From contig JAGNKU010000001.1 in NCBI GenBank assembly GCA_017999985.1, positions 179,421 to 237,275 of the forward strand: a stretch of 57,855 nt of DNA, read 5' to 3'. The notes beneath the pieces were generated by a model that was not told the DNA's origin, ran no database searches, and saw nothing but the letters and a program-made list of their open reading frames with translations. Shown one piece after another: positions 25,916-35,725 of this stretch (within the stretch, counting starts at the first letter, position 1; each line of letters starts with the position of its first letter). The stretch comes from Phycisphaerae bacterium. GTDB taxonomy: Bacteria > Planctomycetota > Phycisphaerae > UBA1845 > Fen-1342. A program made the position numbers and the translations under genes.

Positions 25916-26190
25916 CGGTGTGGTATCGGCATTGTGCCGGCGCTGTCGGGGGAGAGCAAAGCTCTGCTTTGCTACCGAGTGGTATCGGCGTCTCGCCGGT
26001 GATGTGGTACCGGCATTGTGCCGGCGCTGTCGGGGGAGAGCAAAGCTCTGCTTTGCTACCGAGTGGTATCGGCGTCTCGCCGGTGATGTGGTACCGGCGT
26101 TGTGCCGGCGCTGTCGGGGGAGAGCAAAGCTCTGCTTTGCTACCGAGTGGTATCGGCGTCTCGCCGGTGATGTGGTATCGGCATCCTGCT
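25916..26190. repeat. Three 84-bp tandem units built from REP-like hairpins
   Basis: The motif attgtgccgg recurs at 25931, 26015 and (as gttgtgccgg) 26099, an exact 84-bp period, followed by a truncated fourth unit near 26170-26190. Each unit holds three palindromes: CCGGCA-TTG-TGCCGG, AGCAAAG-CTCTG-CTTTGCT and CGGCG-TCT-CGCCG. Two are preceded by GTGG on the + strand, and the AGCAAAG stem is preceded by GTAG on the - strand. This is the layout of a BIME (paired REP elements). It fills most of the 450-bp gap between ffh and the next stop; the rest (26191-26338) shows no gene. Confidence 0.85.
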
Positions 26191-26338
26191 GGTGCCATAG
26201 GGTGCACAAGGGAGCTGCGCTCTACCCTGGTTCAACAGTGCCACGCGGCGCCGGACGCGATGGTCCGGCGCCGCGTGTTTGGCCCTGGATCGATCGAGCG
26301 CGTCGCCGTCATTCCGCGGGCGACGCGCCGTGCGCCCA

Positions 26339-28423
26339 CTATGGGGCGGTCAGCAGCGCGATGAACGGATTGATGTCGCGGAAGTCGACCGCGCCGTCGG
26401 CGTTGATGTCACCGTTCAGCAGCGGGCAATTGGGGTTCGTCGCCTGCCACAGGTCCGGGTTGGTCAGCACCAGCACGAACGGATTGATGTCGCCAAAGCT
26501 CACCACGCCGTCGCAGTTCAGGTCGCCCGGCTCCAGCAGCCGCAGGTGTAAGTCGTCGTAGTACAGCGGGCTCGAGTTGTTGGCGACCAGATCGAGCGCG
26601 CCGATGTTGAGCACGCCGCCGCCGTCGCCGAACACGCCCGCGGTCCAGGACGCCGCCGTGCCGAGCTGCTGCCCGTCGTAGTAGACGCGGTAGAGGTCCG
26701 CGTTCAGGTCGATCAGCACCTCGATCTTCACCCAGCGGTCCGTGACGAGCGGCGCCGCCACCGGCTGGTCCTGATCCCGGATCAGCGTCTGCGTCAGCGA
26801 GTCGGCGTGGAGCTGCACGGACCAGTGGTACGGCCCGCCGTCCGCGTACGTGTTGAGCAGGACCAGATACGACCCGCAGTGGCCGTACGGGTCGCAGCCT
26901 GACACGAAGTCGGCCGGCACGTACTGCCACGCCGTCAACGCGTAGCGGCCCCAGTTGAAATCCGCGAACGGCTGCAACAGATCAGCCCCGCCGGCGATCT
27001 CGAGCGCGTGGAACGGGCTGCCGGCCTGCGCGTCGGTGACGACGGCGTCCAGCGTGGGGTCGTTGTCCCAGCCCTGCCAGCCGTACTGCCCGTGCAGGCC
27101 GGTGCCGGCGTCGTAGTAGTCGAAGCCGTCGTACCAAAAGTCGGACCACCACGTGCTGCCGGACATGACCAGGTTGTCGATCGCGACCGGGCCACTGCGG
27201 CCGGCGTCCGTCGCCATGTACCAGTGCAGCTCCTGCCAGGCCGGCGGCGGCGTGACCTCGAACTCGAGCACGACGCGCTGCCAGCCGTTTTCGAGCTCGT
27301 CGATCGCCTCAACCAGGTTCTGGACGACGCACTCCGGCGGCATGACCGGCTCCCACCACAGCATGCCGCCGCCGGTGTAAACGTCGAACTGGTAGGCCAC
27401 GTACTCCACGCCCGCGGGCTCGGGCTGATCGTCGAGGCGCACGGCCAGCAATCCGTTGGCTGCGAACCCGCCGGGCAGGCCGACGACGCCGATGTGGTCC
27501 GTGACGGCCGGCATCCAGTCCGGCAGGAAACTGCCGCCCCGCCACCACTCGGTGCCCTCGTACCAGCTCGGCAGGACGGAGAGGTTCTCGCGCGGGGGGT
27601 ACCAGTAGGGATCCAGGTAGTCGGGGAAGAACGTGTAGTGGGATTGGCTCTTGTCCTTCTGGGCGGGCGGCGCGTTGGTCTTGGACTGCGGCTTGTCCTT
27701 CGGCGTGCATTCGGTCTCGATCTTCACGTTGTCGATCGTGATGAAGTCATCGGTGTTGCGGCCGGTCTTCAGGGTGATCTTGACGTCCTCGACCTTGGGC
27801 TGGGGCTTGATTTCGAACTCCCAGGTCCACGTCTGCGGGCCGTTGGGGTCGTTGGGATCCACGGGCTGCTGGCTCGGCGGTTTGGAGGGCTGGTGTTCCG
27901 GCGGCTCCTTGAAGGAATCGGGGCGCCCGGGGGTCCGCGACACCGCGCCTGGGCGGTTCCTAGCGGGGTCATTCGTGCGAATGTCCGCCCGGATCGTAAT
28001 GCGTTTCTTCTGTCCCCGGTCAATCGTGTTGTACACGTGGAACCACAGCTCAACCGTCTTGTTCGCGCCAAACACGCCCCACTCGCCGTCATTCGGATCG
28101 TTCGGGTCCAGCCAACGTACCAGCGGGCCGATCTTCTGGACCTGGGGTGGCTTTACCTGGGGCGGCAACTGCGTCTCGTTCGGGTCCGTCGGGCCGGGGA
28201 AGGTCGGGGAATCGAACGGATAGCCTACCTTGACGATGTTGGGCGGTGGCGGCGGCGGGGGCTGATTCGGATCGCGGCCCCCCTCATCGGCCCAGGCCGG
28301 CCACGTCCCGAGCGCAAAGCCCAGGACCACCGACAAAACCACGGCCGTCCAGATGGACACCTGCCGTTCGCGGGAAGTCCGCACTGCACACCGCTGGGCT
28401 TGACTCGTGCTTCGGGGGTTCAT
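26339..28423 (-). CDS. Secreted protein of unknown function with dockerin-like C-terminus
   Basis: This 694-residue protein has a signal peptide at about 20-46 (ending 'AWADEGG'), preceded by a long n-region. A Pro-rich stretch (PPPPPPP) follows, then Asn/Asp/Pro-rich repeats of 'DPNDPN' type and Trp/Tyr-rich segments. Two β-sandwich-like regions come next; the last one ('DRWVKIEVLIDLNADLYRVYYDG') resembles a LamG/concanavalin fold. It ends with the shared cassette (GDLNCDG…DINPFV, GDINADG…DINPFI). I see no catalytic motif. The ATG at 28423 has AGGAGAG five bases upstream. Carbohydrate or surface binding is a guess from the folds. Confidence 0.8.
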   Translation of the reverse strand: MNPRSTSQAQRCAVRTSRERQVSIWTAVVLSVVLGFALGTWPAWADEGGRDPNQPPPPPPPNIVKVGYPFDSPTFPGPTDPNETQLPPQVKPPQVQKIGPLVRWLDPNDPNDGEWGVFGANKTVELWFHVYNTIDRGQKKRITIRADIRTNDPARNRPGAVSRTPGRPDSFKEPPEHQPSKPPSQQPVDPNDPNGPQTWTWEFEIKPQPKVEDVKITLKTGRNTDDFITIDNVKIETECTPKDKPQSKTNAPPAQKDKSQSHYTFFPDYLDPYWYPPRENLSVLPSWYEGTEWWRGGSFLPDWMPAVTDHIGVVGLPGGFAANGLLAVRLDDQPEPAGVEYVAYQFDVYTGGGMLWWEPVMPPECVVQNLVEAIDELENGWQRVVLEFEVTPPPAWQELHWYMATDAGRSGPVAIDNLVMSGSTWWSDFWYDGFDYYDAGTGLHGQYGWQGWDNDPTLDAVVTDAQAGSPFHALEIAGGADLLQPFADFNWGRYALTAWQYVPADFVSGCDPYGHCGSYLVLLNTYADGGPYHWSVQLHADSLTQTLIRDQDQPVAAPLVTDRWVKIEVLIDLNADLYRVYYDGQQLGTAASWTAGVFGDGGGVLNIGALDLVANNSSPLYYDDLHLRLLEPGDLNCDGVVSFGDINPFVLVLTNPDLWQATNPNCPLLNGDINADGAVDFRDINPFIALLTAP

Positions 28424-28656
28424 GGCGGCTCTCCTGCCTGGACGCACGGGGGGCGTCCGTTGCTTCCGGCTGCCTCAGTCTCACTCGGATCGGCCCCGCA
28501 GCCTGATTTCGGTCGATTCACTTATATATAGACCGGAACCGCGCCTCATTTAACACGCCACCCGGAATTGACCCGACATTTGTGCCGGCCGGAGATGAAT
28601 CCGTGGGCACGCGGCCGGGCCGTACCGCCCGCCGGCTCGCGGGTTAGAATCGCGAC

Positions 28657-31089
28657 ATGCTGGCAGTGCCGAATCCAGGCCGATCGCCGCAGCACCGCGC
28701 TGTGGTCCGGGAAGAACTGCTTCTGGGCACAGTCTTCGTGGCGGCCCTGGTGCTGCGGGGTCTGCACGCCTGGGGCCAGGCCGCCCACAACCCCTTCTTC
28801 TACGCCCCAACCATGGACGAGGGGATGCACGATGCGTGGGCGCGGCAGATCGCGTCGGGCGCCGGGCTGGGGGCGGTGCCGTTCTTCCGCGCGCCGCTCT
28901 ACTACTACCTGCTCGCGGCGATCTACAAGCTCGTTGGTCCGAATATTGTCCTGGCGCGCGTCGTGGGGTGCTGCGTCGGATCGGTCACGTGCTACCTGAT
29001 CGCGCGGTTCGGGGTGGCACTCGGCGGGCTGCGCGTGGGGCTGATCGCCGGGCTGATCGCGGCGGTGTACTGGCCGCTGATCTACTTCGACGGCCAACTG
29101 CTGACGGTCTGGCTGGAGCTGTTTCTCAATGTCGCCATGCTGATGCTGCTGTGGCACGCCGAGCGCCGCGCGGACTGGCGGTTGTTCCTGCTGGGTGGCG
29201 TGGCATTCGGGCTGTCAGCGATCACGCGGCCGACGGTGCTGGCGCTGGCACCGGGGATCTTGTTGTGGTTGTGGGTGATGCGGCCAATGCGCACCAGCGG
29301 CGCTCTACGGCCGACTCGGGGGTCGGCCGCTACTACACGGGCAAGAATGCCGGTGCTGCATGATGCGGTTCGGCGGGAGCCTCGCCCTCCCAGGGTCGGT
29401 GGTCGGCCCATCATGCGGGCGGCGGGGCTGATCTTCGCCGGGGCGGCAATCGCGATTCTGCCGGTGACGATCCGCAACCGCGTCGTGGGCGGCGAGTGGG
29501 TGTTGATCGCGTCGTATGGCGGCGTGAATTTCTACATCGGGAACAACCCGCAGGCCGACGGCGTCGCGGCCATCGTGCCCGGAACCCGCGCCGACTGGCT
29601 GGGCGGGTATGAGGACACGCATCGCATCCCCGAAGCGGAACTCGGCCGGAAGCTAAGCGAAGGCGAGGTCTCCAGCTACTGGTTCGACAAGGGGCTGGCG
29701 TGGATCCGAGCGAACCCGGCGGCATGGCTGCGTCTGACCTGGCACAAGTTCCGCCTGTTCTGGAGCCCGGTCGAGATTCCGAACAATCAGCCGGACTGGT
29801 ATTTCGCCCGGCTGTCGGGCGTCTCAGTGGTGTACTGGATCGGGTTCCCGGTAGTCGCGTGTCTCGGGCTGGCGGGGCTGGTGCTGATCGGGCGTGATTG
29901 GCGCACGTGGTCGCTGCCGCTGCTGTTCGCGCTCATCAATATGCTGGCCGTCGTCGCGTTCTTCTGTCCGGGCCGCTATCGGTTGCCGGTGGTGCCGGTA
30001 CTGATTCTGCTGTCGGCGGCGGGGCTCGCACGGGTGCCGGAACTGTGGCGGGCGGGGGCGCGGCGCACGCTCGGCGCGTATGCGCTCGTCGCGCTGCTCG
30101 CGAGCGTGTTTCTGGCGACGAATCCGCCGGACCGGGCCGTCCATTGGCGGGAGACGGAGGGGATGGCGCACCACAACCTGGCGGTGCATTACGCGCAAGC
30201 GGCCCAGAGCGACCCGGCGGCCCGCGGGCAGGTCATCGAGCAGATGCAGCAGGCAATTCAGTTGCGGCCGAACGACGCAACCATGCACACGGCGCTGGGC
30301 ATGTGGCTGCTCAAGTTCGGCCGCCCCGCGGAGGCTGCTCCGGCGCTCGCGCGGGCGCTGGAGCTGGACCCGAACAGTCCGGAAGCGCACGGCTATTACG
30401 GCGACTACCTGTATGCGCAGGGGCAGCTCGCGGAGGCCGTGGCACAGTATGAGGCCGCTGTGGCTTTGCGACCAACATGGAGTGGACCGCGCGTCTCGCT
30501 CGGGCACGTGCTGGCGAAACTCGGACGCACGGAGGATGCCTGTACGCAGCTTGAAGCGGCGCTGCGTATCGATCCTGAGCTGGTCGATGCACGGCAGCAG
30601 CTTGGCATGCTGTTGATGCAGCAGGGTCAATTCGCCGCCGCGCGCGCGCAGCTTGCGGAAGTGGTGCAGCGCAAGCCGAACGGCCCGGCGGCCGCGCAGT
30701 TGCTCGCGACCGCACTATGGAAAGATGGCGCGGCGGCCGAAGCCGTGCGGGTGTTGCGCGACGCGGTGCAGCGCACGCCGGACGACGAGCGAATTCTGAA
30801 GGCGCTGGCCTGGATGCTGGCGACGGCGCCGGACGCGGAGCTGCGCAATGGCGCCGAGGCCGTGCAGCTTGCCGAGCGTGCGCTCCAGGTCGCGGGGCGG
30901 CCGAGCACGAGCCTGCTGAACACGCTGGCGGCGGCGCTGGCGGAGGCGGGTCAATTCGACCGGGCGGTCGAGGTCTGCACGCAGGCCATCGAGGGCGCCC
31001 GCGCCGCGGGGCAAGGCGAGACGGTCGCGGAGCTGGAGACACGACTGGCCCTGTATCGTGCTGGGAAGGCATACCGCGAGTCTAATTGA
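28657..31089 (+). CDS. Membrane glycosyltransferase (GT39/ArnT-like) fused to TPR repeats
   Basis: The protein has 810 residues. The N-terminal two thirds are multi-pass membrane segments with the GT-C acidic pair Asp54-Glu55 ('[10 protein letters not shown]') in the first extracytoplasmic loop, as in PMT/ArnT enzymes using polyprenyl-phosphate sugars. From about 480 there are at least six TPR repeats ('[20 protein letters not shown]'). The expected role is transfer of sugars to proteins or lipids outside the membrane; the TPRs probably recruit a partner. Residues about 209-252 form an Arg/Pro-rich block that breaks the membrane pattern and is encoded by palindromic DNA (29281-29412). Confidence 0.82.
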   Translation: MLAVPNPGRSPQHRAVVREELLLGTVFVAALVLRGLHAWGQAAHNPFFYAPTMDEGMHDAWARQIASGAGLGAVPFFRAPLYYYLLAAIYKLVGPNIVLARVVGCCVGSVTCYLIARFGVALGGLRVGLIAGLIAAVYWPLIYFDGQLLTVWLELFLNVAMLMLLWHAERRADWRLFLLGGVAFGLSAITRPTVLALAPGILLWLWVMRPMRTSGALRPTRGSAATTRARMPVLHDAVRREPRPPRVGGRPIMRAAGLIFAGAAIAILPVTIRNRVVGGEWVLIASYGGVNFYIGNNPQADGVAAIVPGTRADWLGGYEDTHRIPEAELGRKLSEGEVSSYWFDKGLAWIRANPAAWLRLTWHKFRLFWSPVEIPNNQPDWYFARLSGVSVVYWIGFPVVACLGLAGLVLIGRDWRTWSLPLLFALINMLAVVAFFCPGRYRLPVVPVLILLSAAGLARVPELWRAGARRTLGAYALVALLASVFLATNPPDRAVHWRETEGMAHHNLAVHYAQAAQSDPAARGQVIEQMQQAIQLRPNDATMHTALGMWLLKFGRPAEAAPALARALELDPNSPEAHGYYGDYLYAQGQLAEAVAQYEAAVALRPTWSGPRVSLGHVLAKLGRTEDACTQLEAALRIDPELVDARQQLGMLLMQQGQFAAARAQLAEVVQRKPNGPAAAQLLATALWKDGAAAEAVRVLRDAVQRTPDDERILKALAWMLATAPDAELRNGAEAVQLAERALQVAGRPSTSLLNTLAAALAEAGQFDRAVEVCTQAIEGARAAGQGETVAELETRLALYRAGKAYRESN
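29281..29412. repeat. In-frame palindromic insertion inside the glycosyltransferase gene
   Basis: This 132-bp block holds a perfect hairpin (CGGCCGAC 29308-29315, loop, GTCGGCCG 29322-29329) and a GGGAG…CTCCC stem further on. On the - strand GTAG lies just before the first stem. The encoded residues are Arg/Pro/Thr-rich and do not fit the surrounding membrane helices. The reading frame is kept. It looks like a REP-type element that landed between two transmembrane helices. Confidence 0.5.
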
Positions 31090-31156
31090 AAAGCGCGGGT
31101 GTCGCGGCTGCACGCCTGGTCACTTAGAATTCCGGCGGGCGTGCATGGAGTCGCGT

Positions 31157-32359
31157 ATGCCAGTGAACACCGCGAAATCGACGCACGGGCGCTTCGGACC
31201 CTTTGGCGGGCAATACGTCCCCGAGGTGCTGATGAATGCGCTCGGCCAGCTTGAGGCGGAATACGACCACGCCAAGGCCGACCCCGCGTTCTGGACCGAG
31301 CTCGATGACTACCTGACCAGCTACGCCGGCCGGCCGAGCCCGCTGTATTTCGCCCGGCGACTCACCGCACACTGCGGCGGCGCGAAGATCTACCTCAAGC
31401 GCGAAGACCTCAACCACACCGGCGCCCACAAGATCAACAATACGCTCGGACAGGCGCTGCTCGCCCGGCGGATGGGCAAACGCCGCGTCATCGCCGAGAC
31501 CGGGGCCGGTCAGCACGGCGTCGCGACGGCGACCGCGTGCGCCGTGCTCGGGCTGGAATGCCGCGTGTACATGGGCGCAGAGGACGTCCGGCGACAGGCA
31601 CTGAATGTCTACCGCATGCGGCTGCTCGGCGCCGAGTGCGTGCCAGTCGAGAGCGGCCAGCGCACGCTGAAAGACGCGATCAACGAGGCCCTGCGCGACT
31701 GGATGGCGAGCGTGACGCACACGCACTACGCGATCGGCAGCGTCATGGGGCCGCACCCGTTTCCCACGATCGTCCGCGATTTCCAGGCCGTCATCGGGCG
31801 CGAGACGAGGGAGCAGTTTCGCGAAATCGAGGGCCGCCTGCCCGACGTGATCCTCGCCTGCGTGGGCGGCGGCAGCAACGCGGCGGGCATCTTTTTCCCG
31901 TTCATCGATGAGCGCGGGGTACGACTGATCGGCGTTGAAGCCGCCGGCGAGGGGCTCGACGGCACGCGGCACGCGGCCACGCTCGCCAAGGGTCACCCCG
32001 GCGTGCTGCACGGCATGCACACGATCGTGCTCCAGGACGACGACGGCCAGACGCTGCCGGTGCATTCGGTGTCCGCCGGCCTGGATTATCCCGGTGTCGG
32101 CCCCGAGCACGCCCACTGGCACGCGACCGGGCGCGTGGAATACACGTCGGCGACGGACATAGAGGCACTCGATGCATTCGAGCTGCTGTCGCGCCTGGAG
32201 GGCATCATTCCGGCGTTGGAGTCGGCGCATGCCGTCGCACACGCGGTGAAGATCGCGCCGAAACTGCCGGCCGAGCAGAGCATCGTGATCAATCTCAGCG
32301 GACGCGGCGACAAGGACTGCGTCGAGGTCGCGCGCATCCGCGGGCAAGCACTGACGTAG
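31157..32359 (+). CDS. trpB: Tryptophan synthase beta chain
   Basis: This 400-residue PLP enzyme has Lys92 in '[14 protein letters not shown]', the phosphate loop 'GGGSN' and the C-terminal '[10 protein letters not shown]'. It joins indole and L-serine to make tryptophan. The opening '[15 protein letters not shown]' is the standard TrpB1 type that works with TrpA. The ATG at 31157 has GGAG six bases upstream. No trpA or other trp gene is next to it; the neighbours are a glycosyltransferase and a zinc-ribbon membrane protein. Confidence 0.96.
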   Translation: MPVNTAKSTHGRFGPFGGQYVPEVLMNALGQLEAEYDHAKADPAFWTELDDYLTSYAGRPSPLYFARRLTAHCGGAKIYLKREDLNHTGAHKINNTLGQALLARRMGKRRVIAETGAGQHGVATATACAVLGLECRVYMGAEDVRRQALNVYRMRLLGAECVPVESGQRTLKDAINEALRDWMASVTHTHYAIGSVMGPHPFPTIVRDFQAVIGRETREQFREIEGRLPDVILACVGGGSNAAGIFFPFIDERGVRLIGVEAAGEGLDGTRHAATLAKGHPGVLHGMHTIVLQDDDGQTLPVHSVSAGLDYPGVGPEHAHWHATGRVEYTSATDIEALDAFELLSRLEGIIPALESAHAVAHAVKIAPKLPAEQSIVINLSGRGDKDCVEVARIRGQALT

Positions 32360-32452
32360 CGTGCGATTGCAGGGTTGTCGCCACACGGGGGGAAGGGGCA
32401 GCCTGCAACAGTGGTACGAGCATCGCGCGTGGGCGGCAGGGGCATCGTGTAT

Positions 32453-32511
32453 GGGTGGTACGGGCAGCTTGCCCGTCTGCAACGGGCGGGACGCCTGTAC
32501 CACCCACCCAT
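32453..32511. repeat. Inverted pair of REP-like hairpins (BIME-like)
   Basis: GTGG (32455-32458) is followed by a perfect stem (ACGGGCA 32460-32466, TGCCCGT 32470-32476). A second, opposing element ends in the complementary CCAC near 32500, so the whole is bounded by GGGTGGTAC and GTACCACCC. It lies in the 252-bp gap between trpB and the zinc-ribbon membrane protein gene; the rest of the gap shows no gene. Confidence 0.7.
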
Positions 32512-32611
32512 GCGAGTCGCCCGCTTGCGAAGCCGCGGTCGTTTGGTCACACTTAGGCCGTCCACCACCGGACCCGTGATCGAAAGTGCAACGCCGTACC
32601 GAGGGGCGACG

Positions 32612-33694
32612 ATGCCGTTCATCCGCTGTCCAGCCTGCAACGCCCGCTACAAGGTGCCGGAGACGGCGGGCGGCCAGCGCGCCAGGTGCGCGAAATGCGG
32701 CAAGAACTTCCGCATACCGGCGTTCCCGCCGCCACCGCCGCCGGAGGAGGAGTTGCGCCTCACCAGTCTCGATGCCCTGAGCGAGGGTGAGACGATCCCG
32801 ATCCAGGCGCCGCCGCCGGCGCCGAGTGTCGGTGATTCCACCGTGCTCGAGGCCGTGCTGGTCAACGAGACGGCGACGTACGCCGCGTCGGACCACGTGG
32901 ACGAGGGGCCGGCGACGGCCGGGGCGTATGGCGACTACCTGCGCGCGTTAATGCGCTCGCTGGCGTTTCCGGTTCGCGGGGGCGACCTGGCCGCGTTCGC
33001 GATCGTGTGGGTGTTGCTGATGCTCGGCGAGGTGGCGGGTGCGTGGATTGGGTGCATTGGCGGCATCGTGTCGCTGGTCGTCCAGGCCTGGTACATGGCG
33101 TTCCAGCTCAACATTGTGCTGGGAGCGGCGGGTGGCGAAGAGGAGTTGCGGACGCTCACGATCACCGAAGGCTGGTGGGACGATTTGGTCGTCCCGCTCT
33201 TCAAGATGGCAACGGCATCGATCCTCGCCCTGGCGCCGCTGTTCGTGTTCCTGGTCGGCGCGGACGCATTCGCCGCCGGCGGCCCCGCGTCGGGGGGCAC
33301 GTGGACCTGGCTGCAATCGCTGCCGCCTACCACGCTGACCGTGGCCGGTGCGCTGGCGCTGGCCGGCTATTTCGTCTGGCCGATGCTTGTGCTGGTGGTC
33401 GCGGTCGGCAGCTTCGGCGGGCTGGTGCGCGCGGACCTCATCGCGCGCACGATTGTGCGCTCGTTTCCGGCGTATCTGCTGACCGTGGTGACGGTGTACC
33501 TGAGCCGCGGCCTGCAGTTCGGCGCCATGATCGCACTGGCGATCCTCTCCGCCCAGTCTGCCGGCACGGGCTCCGGTCTGCTCCTCGGCGCGCTGCTGAA
33601 GGCCGTCGAGCTCTACTGCACGATCATCGCGATGCGCGCGATCGGGCTGTACTACCACCACTTCAAGCACCGCTTCGCCTGGTCGTGGGGCTAG
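32612..33694 (+). CDS. Membrane protein with MJ0042-type N-terminal zinc ribbon
   Basis: The protein has 360 residues. Residues 1-36 are a zinc ribbon with two CxxC pairs ('IRCPACNARYKVPE', 'ARCAKCGKNFRIP'), followed by a Pro/Glu-rich linker and about six hydrophobic helices from residue 130 to the end. This arrangement, a cytoplasmic ribbon on a DUF4013-like membrane bundle, is frequent in planctomycetes and has no established role. The ATG at 32612 has GAGGGG five bases upstream; the longer open frame upstream is repeat-derived and not coding. Confidence 0.8.
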   Translation: MPFIRCPACNARYKVPETAGGQRARCAKCGKNFRIPAFPPPPPPEEELRLTSLDALSEGETIPIQAPPPAPSVGDSTVLEAVLVNETATYAASDHVDEGPATAGAYGDYLRALMRSLAFPVRGGDLAAFAIVWVLLMLGEVAGAWIGCIGGIVSLVVQAWYMAFQLNIVLGAAGGEEELRTLTITEGWWDDLVVPLFKMATASILALAPLFVFLVGADAFAAGGPASGGTWTWLQSLPPTTLTVAGALALAGYFVWPMLVLVVAVGSFGGLVRADLIARTIVRSFPAYLLTVVTVYLSRGLQFGAMIALAILSAQSAGTGSGLLLGALLKAVELYCTIIAMRAIGLYYHHFKHRFAWSWG

Positions 33695-33712
33695 ACCGCG
33701 CGGCGCGGCGGT

Positions 33713-35515
33713 TCACCGCCAGTAGTAATGCCACGTGTAGTGCAGCTCGATATCCTTCTCCGGCTCGAGCGTGAACTGCCACGTGACGCGCCCAACGCCG
33801 TTGAAGCGATGCCACCAGTAGGGCCAGTTATACCAGTACCACCAACCCGGGTATTCGCCACCCGTGTAGCCGCGACTGTCCTCCAGCGCGTTGGCCGCCT
33901 CGATCCGGCCGTCGTGATCCGCGGTGTCCGCCGCGCCGAGCAGGTGCCGCGTCACCTCCAGCCGCACCGGCTGCGCCCGCCGGTTGGTGAGGCGGATGGT
34001 CCCGGCCAGGTCCGCCCGGCCATACGTCGCGCCGTTCCACTTCATGGCGTCGGGCGCGCGCTTCGTCTCAACCTCGGACTTGCTGACCGGCACATCGACG
34101 GCAGTCGTCAAGTCCAGGTCACTGCGGCCGCCGCGGGCGGTGTAGGTCATCAGGCTCTGCGCCAGGAGCTGCCCTTCGCGCAGGATGATCGCCGGCGCCG
34201 TGGTCAGCGGATACGGCCCGCTGTTCTGCAGCCGCAGTCGATGCCGGACCTGCGGCGCCCGCATGAGCCGCGCCAGCTCGCGAAGCTGCTCGTGGCTGCA
34301 GTTGCGCTCGATCTCCGGCGGCGGCGCAAAGGGCATGTCCAGGACGAAGACATCCTCGTACGGCAGCGTGAATTCGGCCACGGAGACGACCATCCGCTCG
34401 CCCTTGCGGAGCGTGAGGTGCTCCACGCGGAAGACGAACAGGTCTTCGTGGCGCGAGCCCTGCGCGTAGTCCGTTTCGTCGGCATCCACCGGCGACCCGG
34501 ACGCCGGCTCGTACCACCCCGGCTGGGCAACCTGCGTCTGGATGGCGTTATCGAACGCGTAACGCAGACGCTGCACCTGCGGGAGCTCGGGCGCCAGGCG
34601 CGCCGCCGCCGCCTGCAGCGCGATGGGATCGATCTGGTCCTCGAACTGGAACGACGGTACGCCGATCACAAGACTGGCGGTCACGTCGTTCAGGTCCGCC
34701 AGCTCGTTCACCAGCGTGGCCTGAAGCCGGATGCGCGCCTGACCGGCGCCGTCGATGTCCACGCGATAGCTGGGGATCCAGCGTACGCCGTTCTGCAGAT
34801 ACACCATGCCGACGCGGGCGCGCGGGCCGGGCTGGCCGTCCCAGGCGAGCTTGAGCGTGAGCAACCGGCGCGACTCCTCCACGGGCAGGGCGCGCCGGGC
34901 GATCGTGCGGAAGGTGACCTCGCGAATGCGCTCCAGCGGCAGGGCCTTCACTCCTTCCTGCATCTGCAGGAGCACGATGGTGCCCGGCTGCCCAGCGTTG
35001 GGCGCCGGCGGCGCGGGCGTCGGCCCGGCCGGCGTGGCCCCCGGGGCGGGCGCCTCGGCAACAGGTCCGGGTTTCGGAATGCCCAGCACGGTGGCCCCGT
35101 ACGACCGTCCGTCCTCCTCGGTGATGATGACCTCGGCACCGGGGTTGGCGTCGAGGAGCTCGCGGATATTGAGCGCGGTCCGCTCCGATTTCACTGGCCG
35201 CTGTCCCGCGACCACGGCGGCAAGTTTCGCCGCGGGATCGGCGGAGTACGCCCAGAACGTGCCGATCACGGGCGTCGGCAGCGTGTCCAGCACGACATCG
35301 CCGGTACCATCCGTCGGCAGCTCGCTTTCGTGCAGGACGAAGGCATGCCCATCCTTGAAGATGGCAAGCTCCTTGACCGGCATGGACGTGAGGACGCTGG
35401 CCTCGAGCGCCACCGGTGGCGCCGCGTGGCCGACGGCCCCCCCTTTCTGGGCGCGCGCGGCGGCCGTGAAGGCGGACAACAGAACGATAGCGAACCCCGC
35501 GGTGCGTGCGGCCAT
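33713..35515 (-). CDS. Secreted DUF4139-domain protein with aromatic C-terminus
   Basis: This 600-residue protein has a clean signal peptide (1-22, 'AARAQ'). The core matches the DUF4139 / mucoidy-inhibitor-like family: 'RWIPSYRVDI' starts the conserved β domain and 'VRHRLRLQNSGPYPLT' lies near its end. An Ala/Pro/Gly-rich spacer occupies about 150-180. Near the C-terminus, about residues 555-582, an unusual cluster of Trp and Tyr (PGWWYWYNWPYWWHRF) precedes a last β-strand pair. The ATG at 35515 has GGGAGG eight bases upstream. It is expected outside the cytoplasm. Function is unknown. Confidence 0.78.
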   Translation of the reverse strand: MAARTAGFAIVLLSAFTAAARAQKGGAVGHAAPPVALEASVLTSMPVKELAIFKDGHAFVLHESELPTDGTGDVVLDTLPTPVIGTFWAYSADPAAKLAAVVAGQRPVKSERTALNIRELLDANPGAEVIITEEDGRSYGATVLGIPKPGPVAEAPAPGATPAGPTPAPPAPNAGQPGTIVLLQMQEGVKALPLERIREVTFRTIARRALPVEESRRLLTLKLAWDGQPGPRARVGMVYLQNGVRWIPSYRVDIDGAGQARIRLQATLVNELADLNDVTASLVIGVPSFQFEDQIDPIALQAAAARLAPELPQVQRLRYAFDNAIQTQVAQPGWYEPASGSPVDADETDYAQGSRHEDLFVFRVEHLTLRKGERMVVSVAEFTLPYEDVFVLDMPFAPPPEIERNCSHEQLRELARLMRAPQVRHRLRLQNSGPYPLTTAPAIILREGQLLAQSLMTYTARGGRSDLDLTTAVDVPVSKSEVETKRAPDAMKWNGATYGRADLAGTIRLTNRRAQPVRLEVTRHLLGAADTADHDGRIEAANALEDSRGYTGGEYPGWWYWYNWPYWWHRFNGVGRVTWQFTLEPEKDIELHYTWHYYWR

Positions 35516-35725
35516 TGTGGCAACCTCCCGGCGAATGCCCGGTCAACGCCCAGTCGGGCTGCGGTGCGCCACGCACGAGCGGCTCACCGATCGCCTAATG
35601 GAAGTATGCCCCGCCGGCAGCGGAGGTGTGTAAAAGTCATGTAACGAATGGCGCGGCGGCGCGCCGGCTGCAACTTCAACCGCCCACGCGCCGCCGCACA
35701 CCCCGCGAGGACACGAATCCGGCGA

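Noticed and set aside
23111..26209. Long - strand frame of about 1030 codons opposite the trans-sulfuration and ffh genes
   Set aside because: It is antisense to two clear enzymes, and its start lies in the 84-bp hairpin repeats, which produce repeated peptides.
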